From NCBI GenBank assembly GCA_013339765.2, contig CM023457.1, forward strand, positions 51,919,745 to 51,983,744: a stretch of 64,000 nucleotides of DNA. The letters are read 5' to 3'. This document shows positions 42,315-56,800 of this stretch, in pieces (position 1 is the first letter of the stretch; each line of letters begins with the position of its first letter). A model generated the notes under the pieces. The model was not told the origin of the DNA, made no database searches, and saw only the letters and a program-made list of their open reading frames with translations. The position numbers were made by a program, and so were the translations under genes. The DNA comes from Haemaphysalis longicornis. Its lineage: Eukaryota; Arthropoda; Arachnida; Ixodida; Ixodidae.

Positions 42315-44149
42315 CGCGCCGTGAAAGCACCCCCGAAAAACCTCCGCTGCCCTGGCGTCGACGACGAGGCGATATCGACACGAACACCCGAGTCTGTTGC
42401 GTGGCGTTCTCGGCCGCGGGTGACGAACGACTCCCACGGCTTCTAACCAGTCTTCACTCGTAACAAAGAAACCCGACGGCCACCGAACGAACTATAAAAA
42501 AAAAAGAGTGAAAAAAGGAAACCGAAGTAACACAACAACTGGTCGGTGGTCTCGGCGCAGGTCGCTGTACCGTCAGGCTGCCGTCAACTGCGCGCTGCTC
42601 TCAGCCAGTTTGTTGATGCGTGCTTTTTGTTGACGGATGTGACGTAGCGGAAAGCACGTGACGCTTCGCTCGCTAGGGGTTGTTGCGCGGCGCTTCGAAA
42701 ACGGAACGAAACCGAAATTAAACCGTACGCTCTAGAAAAGAGGCAAGTTGCTTTCTCGCAATGAACGTGCGCGCCAAGCGACTTGCGCGAGGGCTGCCGA
42801 TTATTCGCGCTTCGCGAAACTAGGACGGGTACAGTCGGCCACGCGTCAGCTGGCTGTGGCAACGCTTTACGCAATTATCGCCTTCTCCTGCCGCGAGGTA
42901 AGATACTTGAATGCTTGCATGCGCTCAAGCACCTCACTTGAATAGTTTTCACTTGAATGCTTGCATGCGCTCAAGCACACCACTTGAATAGTTTTCGTCA
43001 AGAATTTTGGAGATATGACGCACCAAATTCGAGTACGCCGCTTCGACTGAGCGTGTGTATGACTACGTGATTAAGCACGCGCAATATGCAAAATTTTGGG
43101 TGAAATATTTTGTGGTACATCAAAGAGGCACCGTAACCTTAACATTCAGCTGCGTTTTCAACACAGTTGCACGCTCAGGTCCGTAAGGTATGCTTTATTC
43201 GATAAATTCCCTTCGATCGCTGGCATTCACGCCCTCTAGAATCGCATTAATTCCCTCCCCACCCCCCCCTCAAAAAAAAAAAAAAAGCACTTTCCCACAA
43301 GAGGTGTAGTCTTGGATTCTACGTACAGCACGAAAATTACATGAAAACCATTTAGTATTCGTAATTCTTCGGTGCAATTAGTCTTTTTCCCCTAGAAACT
43401 AAGCACAAAAATGTACATTGTGCACCCTGAATAGATTTCTTCAATGCTCTATATAGCTGCTAATTTTACTTTTTTTATACAATTGAAAAAAATATTTGTA
43501 AGGGCACATAACCACACAAGTTATTTTGAATTAAATGCACTGTCTGGCCCTACATATCAAACACCGAGCTTCAAAAACTAAAAAAAAAACTTTGACACCT
43601 ACTATATCAAGTTTGTGCAGCTGATGCTCACTGTACCCATCGCAACAATACAAAAGTGCCTAGTAGAAGCAAGAAAAAAGACTCCTCTTCACTAGGGTTG
43701 CGGGGTGGAATTTTCTGCCAAATAACAGGACCGTTTCACATTTGTATAACGAGGTTACAGATACCTCACTTGCAGTGTATCAACTCCCACAAATTCCTCC
43801 ACAGGGCACTGCTAAATAAATGCATAGGTAAAATTACCTGCAGTAACATTGAAAAGCACTGCTTTTTTGCAATGCAAGAGATAAACAGGGAAAAGTTTGA
43901 AACACTTTATCAAATGCTTGCAAAGTATCAGTGCATTATCTCACGAATTCGTATTGCAGTGACAAGCACCACAAGGAAGGCAAGTCAAGTAAAACGTTAC
44001 CAGATGCGTCGGTAGTACCACCAGGAGTTAAAGATGTGTCAGAAGCCGTAAAGCCTAACTATCTAAGCGAAAAAAATTCATGTGCAAGGATAATAAAGCA
44101 ATAAAGTATTTGTGCCTTTCAGCTCTGCAAACAGTTAAATAAAGAGCCA
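42315..44149. other. Intergenic: FBXO promoter side and syntaxin downstream flank
   Basis: 42315-42900 is CpG-rich and presumably holds the FBXO promoter. A plus-strand CGCGAG|GTAAGAT donor-like site at about 42892 could belong to a divergent transcript. 43000-44149 is AT-rich with no feature recognised. Confidence 0.4.
42900..42990. repeat. 47-bp tandem duplication
   Basis: The unit TACTTGAATGCTTGCATGCG ... CACTTGAATAGTTTTC appears twice (about 42905-42951 and 42952-42998). It lies in the intergenic region, about 600 bases upstream of the FBXO ATG. Confidence 0.9.
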
Positions 44150-44730
44150 GAAGTCAACTTTGTGCATACCATTTATTAACAGGACCACTTAACGCCACCC
44201 TTACCTCGCGTTCGCAGATTGGGCAACCAGAATATATTAGCTTTATGTACATCATCACTGGCTATTGCACCCAAAGGGCAGAGGATTGGGAGGGGGGGGG
44301 GGGGGGGATAAAATGAAAAACAGCAAGAGGACAAAATAAACATGCTTGCTGGCGGGTAGACAGACTTGGGAGTTATTTCCTCTATGCAACATGCTTCAGC
44401 TTCCCTCAAGACACCAGGAACTAGATCGCACCCCAATGTCACCTAAGCAAGTCTTTCTAGACCCAACCCAACGACACCCTCAGATCTCTTTTGCCAACCG
44501 ACCGCGCGGAATGTTTCTGAACCGGCTGTGAATGACTCAAACGTAGGCACTATCGAAGTCATTAGCCGATCCAAGCCGTCGGCAGGAGAAGATCTGCAGA
44601 CATGCAATGTGAGGAAAAGGGATGTTTCTTCGTTCTTTTTCTCTCTCTCTCTCTCTCCATGTGTCGTGTGTGGTCGTAGTGGATGCGTAACCAGACAAGC
44701 AGGTTCCCGGGGATTTGTGGTTGGGTCCCG
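44150..44730 (-). other. Probable syntaxin 3' UTR with polyadenylation signal
   Basis: Downstream of the TAA the minus strand runs through a (GA)n stretch (about 44639-44657) and a G-run/C-run at 44291-44307. It reaches AATAAA at about 44168-44173 (plus-strand TTTATT). No other AATAAA closer to the stop was obvious, so this is the likely transcript end, but that is inferred only. Confidence 0.4.
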
Positions 44731-44829
44731 TTAGCTTTTCTTGACCGACACTACGATGATCGTTATCAGGGTAGCCAGCACGATTACTCCGATGAGAAAC
44801 AGGCAGAACATCTTCTTCCGGGCTTTTTC
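44731..44829 (-). CDS. Syx7: Syntaxin 7/12 coding exon 8: membrane anchor and stop
   Basis: Acceptor TCGAACACAG|GAAAAAG, then 32 codons and TAA at 44733-44731. It begins EKARKKMFC and continues with about 21 hydrophobic residues (LFLIGVIVLATLITIIVV), ending SVKKS. A basic juxtamembrane stretch, a single tail anchor and a very short lumenal end are the normal C terminus of syntaxins. The anchor sequence itself is not conserved in the family. Confidence 0.93.
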   Translation of the reverse strand, partial: EKARKKMFCLFLIGVIVLATLITIIVVSVKKS

Positions 44830-47800
44830 CTGTGTTCGAGGGGGAATACAAGGAGGAGGCAAAGTGTGAGGACACTTTACAGAACAAACATTACTTTTTT
44901 TTTTTTAATGCCGCATAGGTTGCCTCATTTGATAGGAAGTCTATTGCCCTGTCATTACTAGACCAGAATAATCTTCGTTGATCCCCAGTATCACCATCAT
45001 CATCACCACCAGCCTATCTATGCCCACTGCAGGGCAAAGGCCTGTCCCATTAATCTCCAATTACCCCGGTCCTCTGCTAACTGCGACCAATTTATCCCCG
45101 CAAACTTTTCTTGATCTCATCTTCCCGTCTAACTTTCTGCCACCCCCTGCAACGCTTGCCTTCTCTAGGCATCCACTCTGTTACCCGTAATGACGAACGG
45201 TTATATTGCCTTTGCATTACATGCCCTGCCCACGTCAATTTCTTCTTAATTTCTACTAATATGTTCTTAACACGTGTTTGTTCCCTTACCCACTCCGCTC
45301 TCTTCTTGTCCCTTAATGTTACACCTATCATCTTCCGTTCCATTGCTCACTGTCAATCATGCTGAAAGGTAAATGCCCGCCGAGCAGACGCCACTGATTT
45401 AGATTCGCCGACACTCTCCTACACACATCACTTTGTTGAATGCTGCTTTGCCGCCTGTGTATTCCTCGAGTTCTTAAAGGAGCACAATTTGCTCCAATAA
45501 ACTTGCTTTTGTTCCAAGACAGCTGCGTCGTGTTTGGCTACGTGACAATATAAATGCTGAGCTTTAAATGCTTAAATGCAAATGTAACCACCTACGTTGC
45601 AATGCATGTGAACCAATGATGGTGGTTCAGAGCAATCACGAAGTGCAATGACCGCACCTCAATTATGAAAGAAAATCTCACCAATGCCTGACCCAAACGA
45701 CGTTTTACCTCCAAAGGAGTAGCTACTGCAACTGGGAATGGGGCTGAGCTACTGATGCCCCGACAATGAGGATCGTTCACCCACCCCCAAAATATATTTA
45801 GGTATAATTTGGACTATGTATTCAAATTCCACCAAGCTTTACACACATGGATGCACACGCAAATTAGACGAGACTCAAATCGTTACAGTTTCGAGTAACG
45901 AACTCTGAACACCAAAAACCACTCGCACGCATTCAGTGCCTGCAGATGACCAATGTTTGAGACCAAGATTGAAGAAACAAGCTGATAAGCCTCTTCTTCT
46001 ACCAATAAAAAAAAAAAGGCTAGACGGAGTGCAAGGCAAATCCAAAGCCGAGTCGATGTACAAACATGCCGATTGTGTAAACTTCCTGGCCTTTGTTTCA
46101 CTTAAAAATGAAGACAAAGAAAGAAAGGCAGTACTGCAAAAGCTCAACTGTACGAGCTGGCTATCGCTTCTAGCTGAAACAACGGCGAGATAGATATATC
46201 GGCAAAGCACACTTGGTGTGGTGTTGCGCGTTATCACCATGCACTCGAGTTGCTACAAGTGCAAGAAACGTTAAAAAAAAAGAAGAGAGGAAAAAAACGC
46301 ACCTAGCAATTACGACTCATTTCAGTACTCATGTACCATACGTAAACCAACCAGTCGGCAAATACATCAAATTGTGAAACAAGCAAAACAAAACAATGCT
46401 TCAGGTGTACCTATACATTTTCAGTTACAAGTGCAACTGCACTTTCAAATTCCTCTTAAGACTACCGAGATAGTCAGGGATAAATTCCTTCAAATATTTA
46501 CAGATGTTGTGTGGAACGAAATAGTTGTTTTTTTTTTAGCCTCAACAGGCATCAATAAATCACTGAAATGCTAATACATATTCAAACACTTTATGCAATG
46601 CAATATTCCTTTGCGGTTTTGTATGGTGTGGTTTGGTTAACACTACTGTTTGCATGTGTAATGAGCTGTTTTTGGTGAATTCTTGAATGCTTATTTTGTA
46701 TTTCGGCACAGTTTTGGGTATATCTGCGTAGAGCACGTTATTTAAATTGATAATTTGCTTTGTTTTGTATCTCCTGGCCAGAAATGTTGTTTAACTTTGC
46801 CGTAGCACTACAACCTCCACTGTACTGTTCTGCCCACTCCCCCCTACAATGCCTTGGTGCTTGAGGGTTTGAAAAAAGAAAGACAGAAAGAGAGAGACAG
46901 ATATATATATATACATAAATAAATAAACAAGCCGTGATGCCACAAGTACGTAAAATTGAGCTAGTTGGACTGGAGTCATAATCACTTGCAAAACAGACAG
47001 GACACACAGACGTGCATCAAAACTTTCTTCCACATGTTCTGTAGAAATAAATCATGACACTTCGCAATTAACAAGAAAAAAAAGGCTTTTTTGCCTCACG
47101 GGTTCACTTAAGAAAAATTGTGCCAGTGCCACCGTATCACTAACCCAAGCTGACTAGAACTGAATAAGACAAGTAGTTTTGTCGTAATGGCATCAATTCA
47201 TTACTAAGAAGCATTTATAACTCCAGGAGGGCACTTGTAAACTGACTTCAGTTTTAGATTCGTGACAATCAACCGTGCCATGAAACCGGTGAAATTCAAT
47301 GCGCAAGTAAGACAAGCTGTTTTAACAGTCATGCCCCCTTTCCCCAACTTGCACCTTAAATAGTGAGCAGCAGGCAATAGAACTTAATGCAAAAAAAGAT
47401 GTGGATACAGTGGTGAAAGTTGGTCCGGTTGAAAGGCATTCTCCACGTGGCGTAACAGGGAGAAATTTTAGGGCTACCGTCAAGTGAGAACATTTTTTCT
47501 GAGCATGAAACCCGAGGGCTGAAGAGGAGAAGGGTTCCATGTGAACAGCAGCTGAGTATTGTTCAGTGCGCGCCTAAACGACACATTTCCAAGTTTATCT
47601 GCTCCCCCTTTCTGTTCTGGTATCCTTCACTAATCTCCCAATTTATGGAACAACCTCCAAGTATTTCCACATTGCAAAGTGTTCATCGTATACTCTTACG
47701 ATTGGCCCAACCAACCGACTGAGCCTAGTAATCACTTTACCCACCAAGGTTAGAAGCACTCATTCCAGACCAGTAAGTACCTTCTGCCCCCCTATTACTG

Positions 47801-50800
47801 CTAAGCCGTGCGTCTCGGTCTTGCACCGAATATCGCACTAATGCTGCCTGCCTGACAGCAATGCTCATCATGTTGATGCATCATTCACCTTTACACCCCT
47901 GGCCACTTTATGACTACAGACAGACACCTCTCCTCAATTCAACTCCCATCCTGCACTGCCCAATCCCTTCTCGGCCCACAAAGATCTTTTCCCTCATCAA
48001 GTATCAGCCTCCTCCTCCTCCCAGTCCAGTCTCTCATAGCCACTCCGCTCCCTGAAGGTCCACTGGTTGTTCCCTTCCTACACTGTCACCAGCCCAACTC
48101 CGTTTCTTTCTCTCAATTTCCGTAGGAAGTCTTCCGCCCAAGTTTGTTCCACATCCAAGAGCCTCGTTTCCGTTCTTTAAGCGTTGCTCCTGCCATAACG
48201 CTTCCCATTACTCATTGGGCTGATCAAAGTGTTCCTCCAAGGTGTTTAACAATGCCGAAGTTGCTGTCATCCTGAGGAGAACGTATTAGTTGTAGTCAAA
48301 TCCTGCTACGACGAAACTGACGGGACATGCAAAAAATTTCGTTGAAGTAGAAATTCGTTGAGAGGCGAAAAGGAGGCGACCTGCAGTTAGGTACGTCGTG
48401 TTCACTTGGTTAACAAACCTACCAATGGTTATCTGCTTTTATTAAACCCGCAACAGTTAAAGAGCGGGTTAACCCGCAGAAGAAATGCAGTCACAAAACA
48501 TATTGCTGTAACAAAATAGCAATATCTACAGAGCTGATTACTTGCAGATAGCTGCTAGGTGGTCGGAAGTTGGCCCCCCCTTGCTTGTGGCAGGAGCTGT
48601 GCCTGCTATCTTATCCTCTGGCCGGGAACGAAGGGGGGGGGCATCTGACCTTGGCAGGCAAGTATTTATCACGAGCCCGCACTCGCGATGAAGATGGGAT
48701 GATGCAGGTTCAAGACTAACACAAAAAACATTCTTGCTTCTGACTTTGAAGAGCGATATGTAGAAGGGAAAACTGGCGATAGCAAGCTGCCGTCACAACG
48801 CACACATCACAGGCGACAGTGCCCAGCAAGGCGCATTCACGCAATTTCAACTGGATACGGATTGGCTGTAGCTCTGGCTTGCAAACCGAGGCAGCGCCTC
48901 ATGTAAAGACGGCCAGCCCCATCATTATCACCACCAAACAATGGCGTCCATCTATGACTGCTTTTGTTTATGAGTGGTGGTGTGGGCATGTTTTCAGTGA
49001 AACCAAGCACCCTGAATGTATTAAAAGTTACAGATGGTTGGCACTATGCTTATTTCACCTTAAAATAAATTTTCAAGCCCAGCTCCTCTGAGCGAAAATT
49101 TCGCTAAACAAAAACAAGCAACACAAATGGTTCGTTGTGGCCTTTACTACTACAGCTAGCTGACGGGGAATCAGAAATATCTCGTGGCAATGGAAATTCG
49201 TTGAAGTGTAGTTCGTTGTAGCGGGGTTCAACTGCACACCCTTTTTTATATTTATTAGTGACAGAGCTAGCCTACTGCTCATTGCTCTGGAGTGCTTGCC
49301 AAATGCTCTCCAGCCCACACTAATTCTACCTCCGATTTCCTTCTCGGTTTGGATTGGCACCGACATTTTGTCCGAGACTGTTAAATTCGCCCACCTAGTA
49401 TCTGCATGTCTCTCTAAGATTTCTTTCAATCTTTCCCATCTTTCCTTAACCCTACCACTGAGCCTACCGAGTACACTTCCTGAAGCATCCTCAGCATGTC
49501 TTCCTTATTCACTGAACAAGACGATGTCACCCGCAAATCTCACGTGGCTTCGAACACTCTCCAGTTACTCGCACCCCCGACTTCTCTCAATCAAGCTTCC
49601 TAAATGCCCCCCTTTAGGCATGCCACAAATACTTTCATAGAACTAGTGTCCCCTAATCACTCTCTTGTGACGGGTTACCGTACCCGCACATACCTTGCAA
49701 ACTTCTCGAAGAGCCACATGCAAGTCACCTCTACCCCCTCATCCCTCAATGCTTTCAGTACTGCAGCAGCGCTAATGAAGCAAATGCTGTTTTGTAATCT
49801 ATAAGCAGTTTATTACATCCCAAGAATCGCTCCATCACCAGGTATTCGGCACGAATACAATCCACTGTTGAACAAAACCCAGCCTGTTCTCTCAGTCTAC
49901 TAAGAATCTAAGGTGTCGCTTATGTGGTTAGCTCTGACCTTGGCAAGCAACTTGCCAGCGACGTGCCTCTTGGCCAAGCAACGAGACACCTTTGTGCCTG
50001 GAGCACCCCACAGACCTCGGGGAAACGGCGATGCACGCACTACAGCAGTGAAAGCGTACCTGGTACTGTCTTGCCTTGGCGACCTGCTGAACGCCCTCTT
50101 CAACCTGCACAGCTGCGCTTTCCACGTTCGCCTCGATGCTGTCTGTAGGGTGGGAGGAGAGATCGGTGGACGGTGCATTAAGTCATCTCTGGACGTCTTC
50201 GAGCTCTAATACAAGTCATCAGTCGTGTTATCGGGGTTCCACTGTAAACGTGCTAAAAGCTTTCTCTACCGCTCCCATCAGAAAGAGTTGCAGCTCGATT
50301 TCTGGTGACCTGCTGAACTTCCCTTTCAACTTGCACAACATTTGGCAAGTGCAAGGACTCGCCAAACACTGTTTTACTGCCAAGAAACTTCAGGCTCTTC
50401 ACGGCACATTTGACTAACTGGATTGCACTGACGATAGCAGTGTATAGAATGTGGACTATGACAAGAAATGGAGATGGACATTAACTGGATTGCACTGAGG
50501 ATAGCAGTGTATAGAATGTTGACTTCAATGACAAGAAATGGAGATGAACCAACAAAGTGATCTCCCACAAAATGTGCTAGCAGGGTGTCTACCAAGTTGA
50601 CATTTTCAAATTCCCGGAGTTTTCCAGGCTTTCCCCGAGTCTTTTGATAAATTCCCCAAGTGACACAGAACTCTGTTCACGTCAACACAGGCTGACATCA
50701 CTTCACCAGTTGCTGTCACCCTCTAAAAAGCCTGTTATAAAACAAAATATGACATCATAAAGTTTGAATGCTAATGAGTAGCTTTAATCTCATTCAAAAA

Positions 50801-53800
50801 TAAACACAAAAGAGTGGTAGTAAAATCCACAGTGAATGAAATATCGAAGAAAGAATGGTAAACTAGTACTGCCATGTTCTCAGCTCGCACTCAATGCCTC
50901 AGTGCTGTATTTCACTGCTTCAAAGTTTCTTTTGGTTTGGATGAGGGACACCTGCATCTTTAACAGCTGTCACATTAGGTGCCCTTAAACGCTGCTTTGC
51001 TTTAGCACCACAGCAATGCGCAGGATGAGCCGGAAGAGTTTATTTGGTATTCACACTGGAAATCAGGAACACCTAAACTATACACCGCTATGGCGGCTCC
51101 ACGTAAAGCGCTTTAGGCTCGCAGCGAAAGCTACGGAACCGAAACATGCCATCTTCCTACGCAGGAGGAGTTTATTGGTATTCACCTGGAAATAGAACAC
51201 CTAAACTATACACGCTATTCGTACTTAAGACTTATTTTTAACACAGCTGCGAAACTTAGTGAAAATTAGAAAATGATTATTACGCCAGATTACAACTCAA
51301 GATTCGCAACGTGCTAACTACTAGAAACCAAGTAATGGTGCCAGGTGTTCCAGCATAGGATTGAAAGCTACTACTGCCCCTGCCCCTGTAGACTTCAAGG
51401 GCCATGAGACAAAAAAGTTTGTTTTATTCGAAAGATTTAATGTTTTATAGAGCTCCTAGCGCTTGTCCAGCAGCAAATGATGCCGTATTCACTGAGAAAT
51501 TAATCAATTTAGGCTAAAATTTTATTCTCCCGCCAAAATAGGCGTTTTCGGGACGTCAGCAATGAAGTCATAAGCACGCGTGTACAAACGAACTTGGACT
51601 GCGTGATTCGGCTTCAGTGCTGCTTGCTGTCAGTCTTCCCAGATGGCGCTACCGTACTTATGCACGGACCGTTGTCTGCCGTTGCTTTGTTTTTTGACCG
51701 TATTTGCACCTGGCTTGTTTTTGTTACTGTAGAAAGTAATCGTTTCGTCAAACATAAAATATTCTCGACAAACAGGGTCACGTAAGACAATGTCGCTTAC
51801 GCCAATCGGCCAGTGCGTGTAAGACAACTCGAAAGTGGCGGACTGCTGTGCAGCTAAAACAAGCATAGTGCGCGCAGTACAAATAATAGTACGCATCGGT
51901 ACTTTAAGTGTGCTTTTGCTTTTGTAACTTCCACGGTTTATCCCCCAATTCTTACTGCTATAAAAAGAATGTGCCCTAAATTTAAGCGCAAATAGTTAGT
52001 TCGGCAAGCTGATAAGCTCTGCCTAATTTGCGTTTGCTTTCACCGGCCTCCGCCAACCGCAGAGCTGGCTGGTATGACATCATTGGTTCTGTTGCGGGAA
52101 ATGAACTAGTGGGTCGCATAACCATTCCCTTATATAGCTTATTTGAGCGAAGTGTGGGTTAAAATTGGTGCCAGTATGATTCTAACGAGGCAATCTTTCA
52201 AATGAACCAAACCTGTGTTTTGTCTTCGTGGCTCCTTTATTAAGCTGCCACAACAAGTTATCGCGGCATGCAATGTTTTCTTACCCCTTTCAAGAGTCTG
52301 GGAATCGCGCCAGAACACAAGGGGAGTGTACAGGGGGTCGGAAAAGGGGTGGGGGGCGACTTGCAAGCAGTATGAAGGTAGTTCTCACAGGAGCCAGCGA
52401 CTTCACACTGTGCCATCAGCAATGGCTCCGGAGGGCTGTCCATTTTTGACTCGCTGTTACTTGAGCCAACATTACCGTGAATTTTGCTCTCCTTTATAAA
52501 GTACAGCTAATTTTCCCTGATAGAAGCACAAATTCCCTCAGTTCTCACCGAGTTTTTCCAGAGTATTCAAAATCCCCTGAGAATTCCCGGTTTTCCCGGT
52601 TGGTAGACACCCTGGCTAGATCAGCTTCAGAATTATGTGCCGTTACAGGACGTACCAACACCGCAAAGCCTTACCAATCATGTCTCCCTGGTCGTGGAAC
52701 CATCGTCGCCAGGTCCTTGAATATTGCGTTCACGTCCACAATGTCATTCTGCGGGCACACGAGAGAAAGATGGATTTGAAGGGACACAAAACGAGAATAG
52801 GACGGTTGCTTCTAGTTGTCTGGGCAGCTCGTCACCTTCAAACACAAGCACACACAGCAATCAGAAACTACAAGGACCCCTAGGCACGCCTTATGATGAA
52901 GGGATTGTGAAATCATCAGGGTCCACCTGCCGACCGTGCCCTCTCGCTACCACCATTCATCCTTATGGGGCGAAGCCCCTCAGAGGCTTGGGCTGCTGGC
53001 ATCTCCTCTCGTCTCATGTAGTCTTGGTACTAAAACGCCGGGGAAACTCGTTTACGTTTCGCGCTAGAACGTAATGCGTGCTAAAGAAAACACCGGGACA
53101 CTCATTTATGCCTCGTACTAGAACGCTTTGTGCTTGCTTCAAAGACAAGAGACTTTCACAGCAAAGCTGTATACCTCTACCCCCAAAACGGTTTCATCTC
53201 CGTTGGCGAAAACACCATGGCGCCAAGAATGCACTTATACACTGCATGCTTCCCCCCCCCCCAGGTCTTACGTTAGTGGAGATGGCCTGGAATTTTTTTT
53301 ACATACACATTTTCCTTCTCCTTGCTCCTATGAATCAGCAGATACCCGCGATGGCATAATTAGTCAAGGAGAACATCTAGCAAACCACACTTTCCTACTA
53401 ACTAAATTCATAATACCGCAATCGGCATACACAAATTAAACAGGCATGTAGGCCTCGGAACTTGGCTCTATCAAACATTTCTAACTCAAAGACCGCAGCA
53501 CATCCGCTAGGTGCACATTTATTTAGGCAGCTACAGTTGCCGAGCTAGGGTGGTGCTGAGGTTGCATGCTAGCGTCGTATTCAGATGCCCCTAGTTTGAA
53601 TCCCACCCAAGCCTAAATTTATCAAAATTTTCCAAACTCAATTACCCTACCCTGTTTTGCATTTTCTGAGCTGTCAGCCATTTTGCGAGTTGTTTGTGTG
53701 CCAGGGTGCCGGCCTCCGTTAACGAACGCTTTCACATCAATAAACACGTCAAGCATCTTGTTACGAACCTCCCACAAAACGACGGCACGCACATTTCTTT

Positions 53801-56800
53801 ATGGGAAAACACTGTTCTGCTAATACCAAGCTAGTCGCAGCTGCTGTGGTCATTATTGAACAGAATGGCAACCCCTGTCAGGGGCCTCCAATGTTCTGCA
53901 CTGCTGGGGAAGTGGCATGGCATAACAACAACGCTCGTGAAACAATTCAATTGTCGAAACTTCAACTGCAGCTCAATTGTCATCAGAACTACAATTAAAT
54001 TGTCGAGAACTTCAATTGCAGCTCAATTGTCATGGAACTACAATTAATTGTGGAACTTCAATTGCAGTTCAATTGTCATGGAACTACAATTCAATTGCCG
54101 GAACTTCAATGGTGGCTCAATTGTCATGGAACTACAATTCAATTGTCGGAACTTCAATTGCAGCTCAATTGTCGTGGAACTACAATTCTGAGAACTTCAA
54201 TTGCGGCTCAATTGTCGTGGAACTACAATTCAATTGTCGGCTCACCTCGAGCTTGCGAATGGCCTGCTCCCTCTCGCGCAGCATCTCCAGGTTGACTTGT
54301 TCATCCATCTGGGCATAGCTTTGCGCCTGCTGCTGCGTCGGCTGCACTGGCGAGGCCAACTCGATCAGGTTGCCTGCCCCGCCCCGGCTGCTCGACTCCA
54401 ACTGCACGAGTGGAGACGGGAACACAGCAGAGTGAAAAACGGAGTAGAACCAGCATCGTCAACAGGTGCCAACGCGGGCCACACCCGTTAACACATCCCA
54501 ACCAAAAACAGCCGCAAGCACCTTCGGCCAGAACCGTCTTCTTAACGTCTCCCCCATGTACTTGCTGGTGCAACCGTCTGGATTTACACAAGCGGTGGCC
54601 GAAATGCATCAGAGCAACACCACGCGAAAGCACGGCTGTTGACGAGATACCGGCAGCGTGACCTATTCTAACTGCACGCATGCTCGTTTGCAGTTGCTAT
54701 CTGTGGTCACATTAATGCTTGGCTGTGTTTTTGTTATCTTTGGTTACTCCTTCCTATCATTGCTGTGCATCCCAGATAATCTGGTGCGCCAGAGTAAACT
54801 AATACACATGCTCGATCTTTGCTTGAGTTCGTGATAAGCAGTAATGAAAAAGGCGCACTCGTTCAATGAATCGCTCTGCGCTAATTACACTACTGAGCGT
54901 GGCTGGGCCAGAACGCTCTCAAAAGGCGCGACATGTGCAACTGAAGCAACATTGTTTGGTCTTTTTGTCTACTAATAGCGTATCAGCTCAAGCAAGCCAG
55001 CGAAGATGCCTGCAGTTAAAATAGGGCCCACAACCAGTGTATCGGCAGCAGATGCATCTTCGCATGGTGGCGCTGCAATGCATTTTGGTGGCCGCTCGCG
55101 TGGAATCTGGACTTCTGCTCCCAACAGTACATGTGTTAAGTTGGGTATGTCCCGTGCTCTTATTTCATGAGGTGGTAAAAAAATAAAACAATGAAAATGA
55201 GCAGAAACCTTAAAGATTTGAGGCCAAGAGATTGGAAAGGAACCCCAACTTTCTAACACTTACAAAAGCCCTCTTTCACATTTGTTGACCACAAACTGAA
55301 TATTCGCTTACTCCTTGCGTATGTTAATGCAGCCTCTTGGGTGCAAGAAATAAAACTCACTGCAAAACTGTTACACGATGTGGATTGTTTTTGTGCACTG
55401 GGTTCAAACAAAAGCTATACGATAAAAACTCTAGCAGTGTAGAGAATCGAGTGATGTGGTATAACTTCATCGTCACAGCGCAATGCGGAAAGGACTAAGG
55501 AATGTGAGAGACGGGACGATTTGTCCCGTCTTTCCTGTTTCTTAGTCCTGTCCACACTGCACTAAGATGATGAGAACTACATGGCACACCATAGCAAGGG
55601 CCTTGGATCTGTATACCACCTTGGGGTCCATCGTCGTGCACCAAAGTGCCGAGTGCACGGGTGTCTTCATATTTCATTTCTACAACAGAATATCATCCCT
55701 CTGATGACCCCGGCCTTCATCACAAAACCTCACCTCTAGACATTTCAAGATCACTGGGCAGCAATGACGGGCACCTAGTGTTCCCTTTTCTCCTTGGTTT
55801 TACAAATAACCTAGGGATCTAGGTTTCTACTTTTAAGTTGCTAATAACGAGTTATACAAATCAAAGTACCGAATGCAGCCGCCCCAAGTAAGAATGACAA
55901 ATCCCTTGAGGTGTCCCTTTGAAGGGGCCATGAAGACAAAATACAAGTTTGGTTCGTTAAAACGACCGCTTTGACCCACAACAATGATACCAATTTTACC
56001 TCAAACTTCAAAACAAATGACAGAGATATTAAAGTAAACGGATGAAGCAGTGGCGACTGGCGAGCCATTTTCCCGCCGGTCCCTACGACGTCACAGGGAC
56101 TTGTTTGCACGATCGTCGGCCACCGACCAAGAAACATGACTGTACGATTGTAGTCGGCTCCTACCGTATAAGTCGGAATATAGGTCGACCCCCTTATCTT
56201 GCGGCTGAGAAATGGGAAAAAAATTAAGCCAATGACCAGTATATACGTCGAGGGGTGACTTTTTGGCAAACTTTTGTGGGAATCGTGGACAACCGCAACC
56301 CGCAATCCCGAGCTGGTGCGCGCGGGGAGAGACGCGTTGCGCTGAGACCGGTCCGGCGCTCCACTGGTTCGTCGGCGCCCCCGAGAGATGGCACCACCGG
56401 TCCGTGTGCTGGAAAGGTGCACTGGCTGTGCGAGCATGTGCGCACAAGACAGAGGGAGTCTGATCGGAGGTTCTGGTCAGGGTGACATTGGCGGAACGAC
56501 GGCTGTGGCGGACCAAGTATCTCAGGTGGGAACTGCTGTTGTCGCGCGCCGCGAGTGCCTGCCTCCCGTTCACAATCACAACCAGGACGGAGTGATTCGT
56601 GAACGCCGTCAGGCTTTGTGTTCGCATGCTTTGGGAGTTCCCAAATAAAGGCTGTGCTTCGGCACTACTGTCTACTGTGTTCTCGAAGCGGCGAACCTCG
56701 CTGGACCGCCGTAGGTGCGGGGGCCCACCTGGTTGACACGCCAGGAGCTAGCGTGGTGGCCTACGCCGGAGTACTGGCTAGGTCGCCCCCAAAACCCCAC

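Noticed and set aside
53942..54239. CRISPR-like regular repeats
   Set aside because: Units are contiguous with no unique spacers, in a eukaryotic intron; a minisatellite.
56091..56627. 178- and 198-codon minus frames
   Set aside because: They cross the boundary of the nested TA-flanked element and have no known domain.
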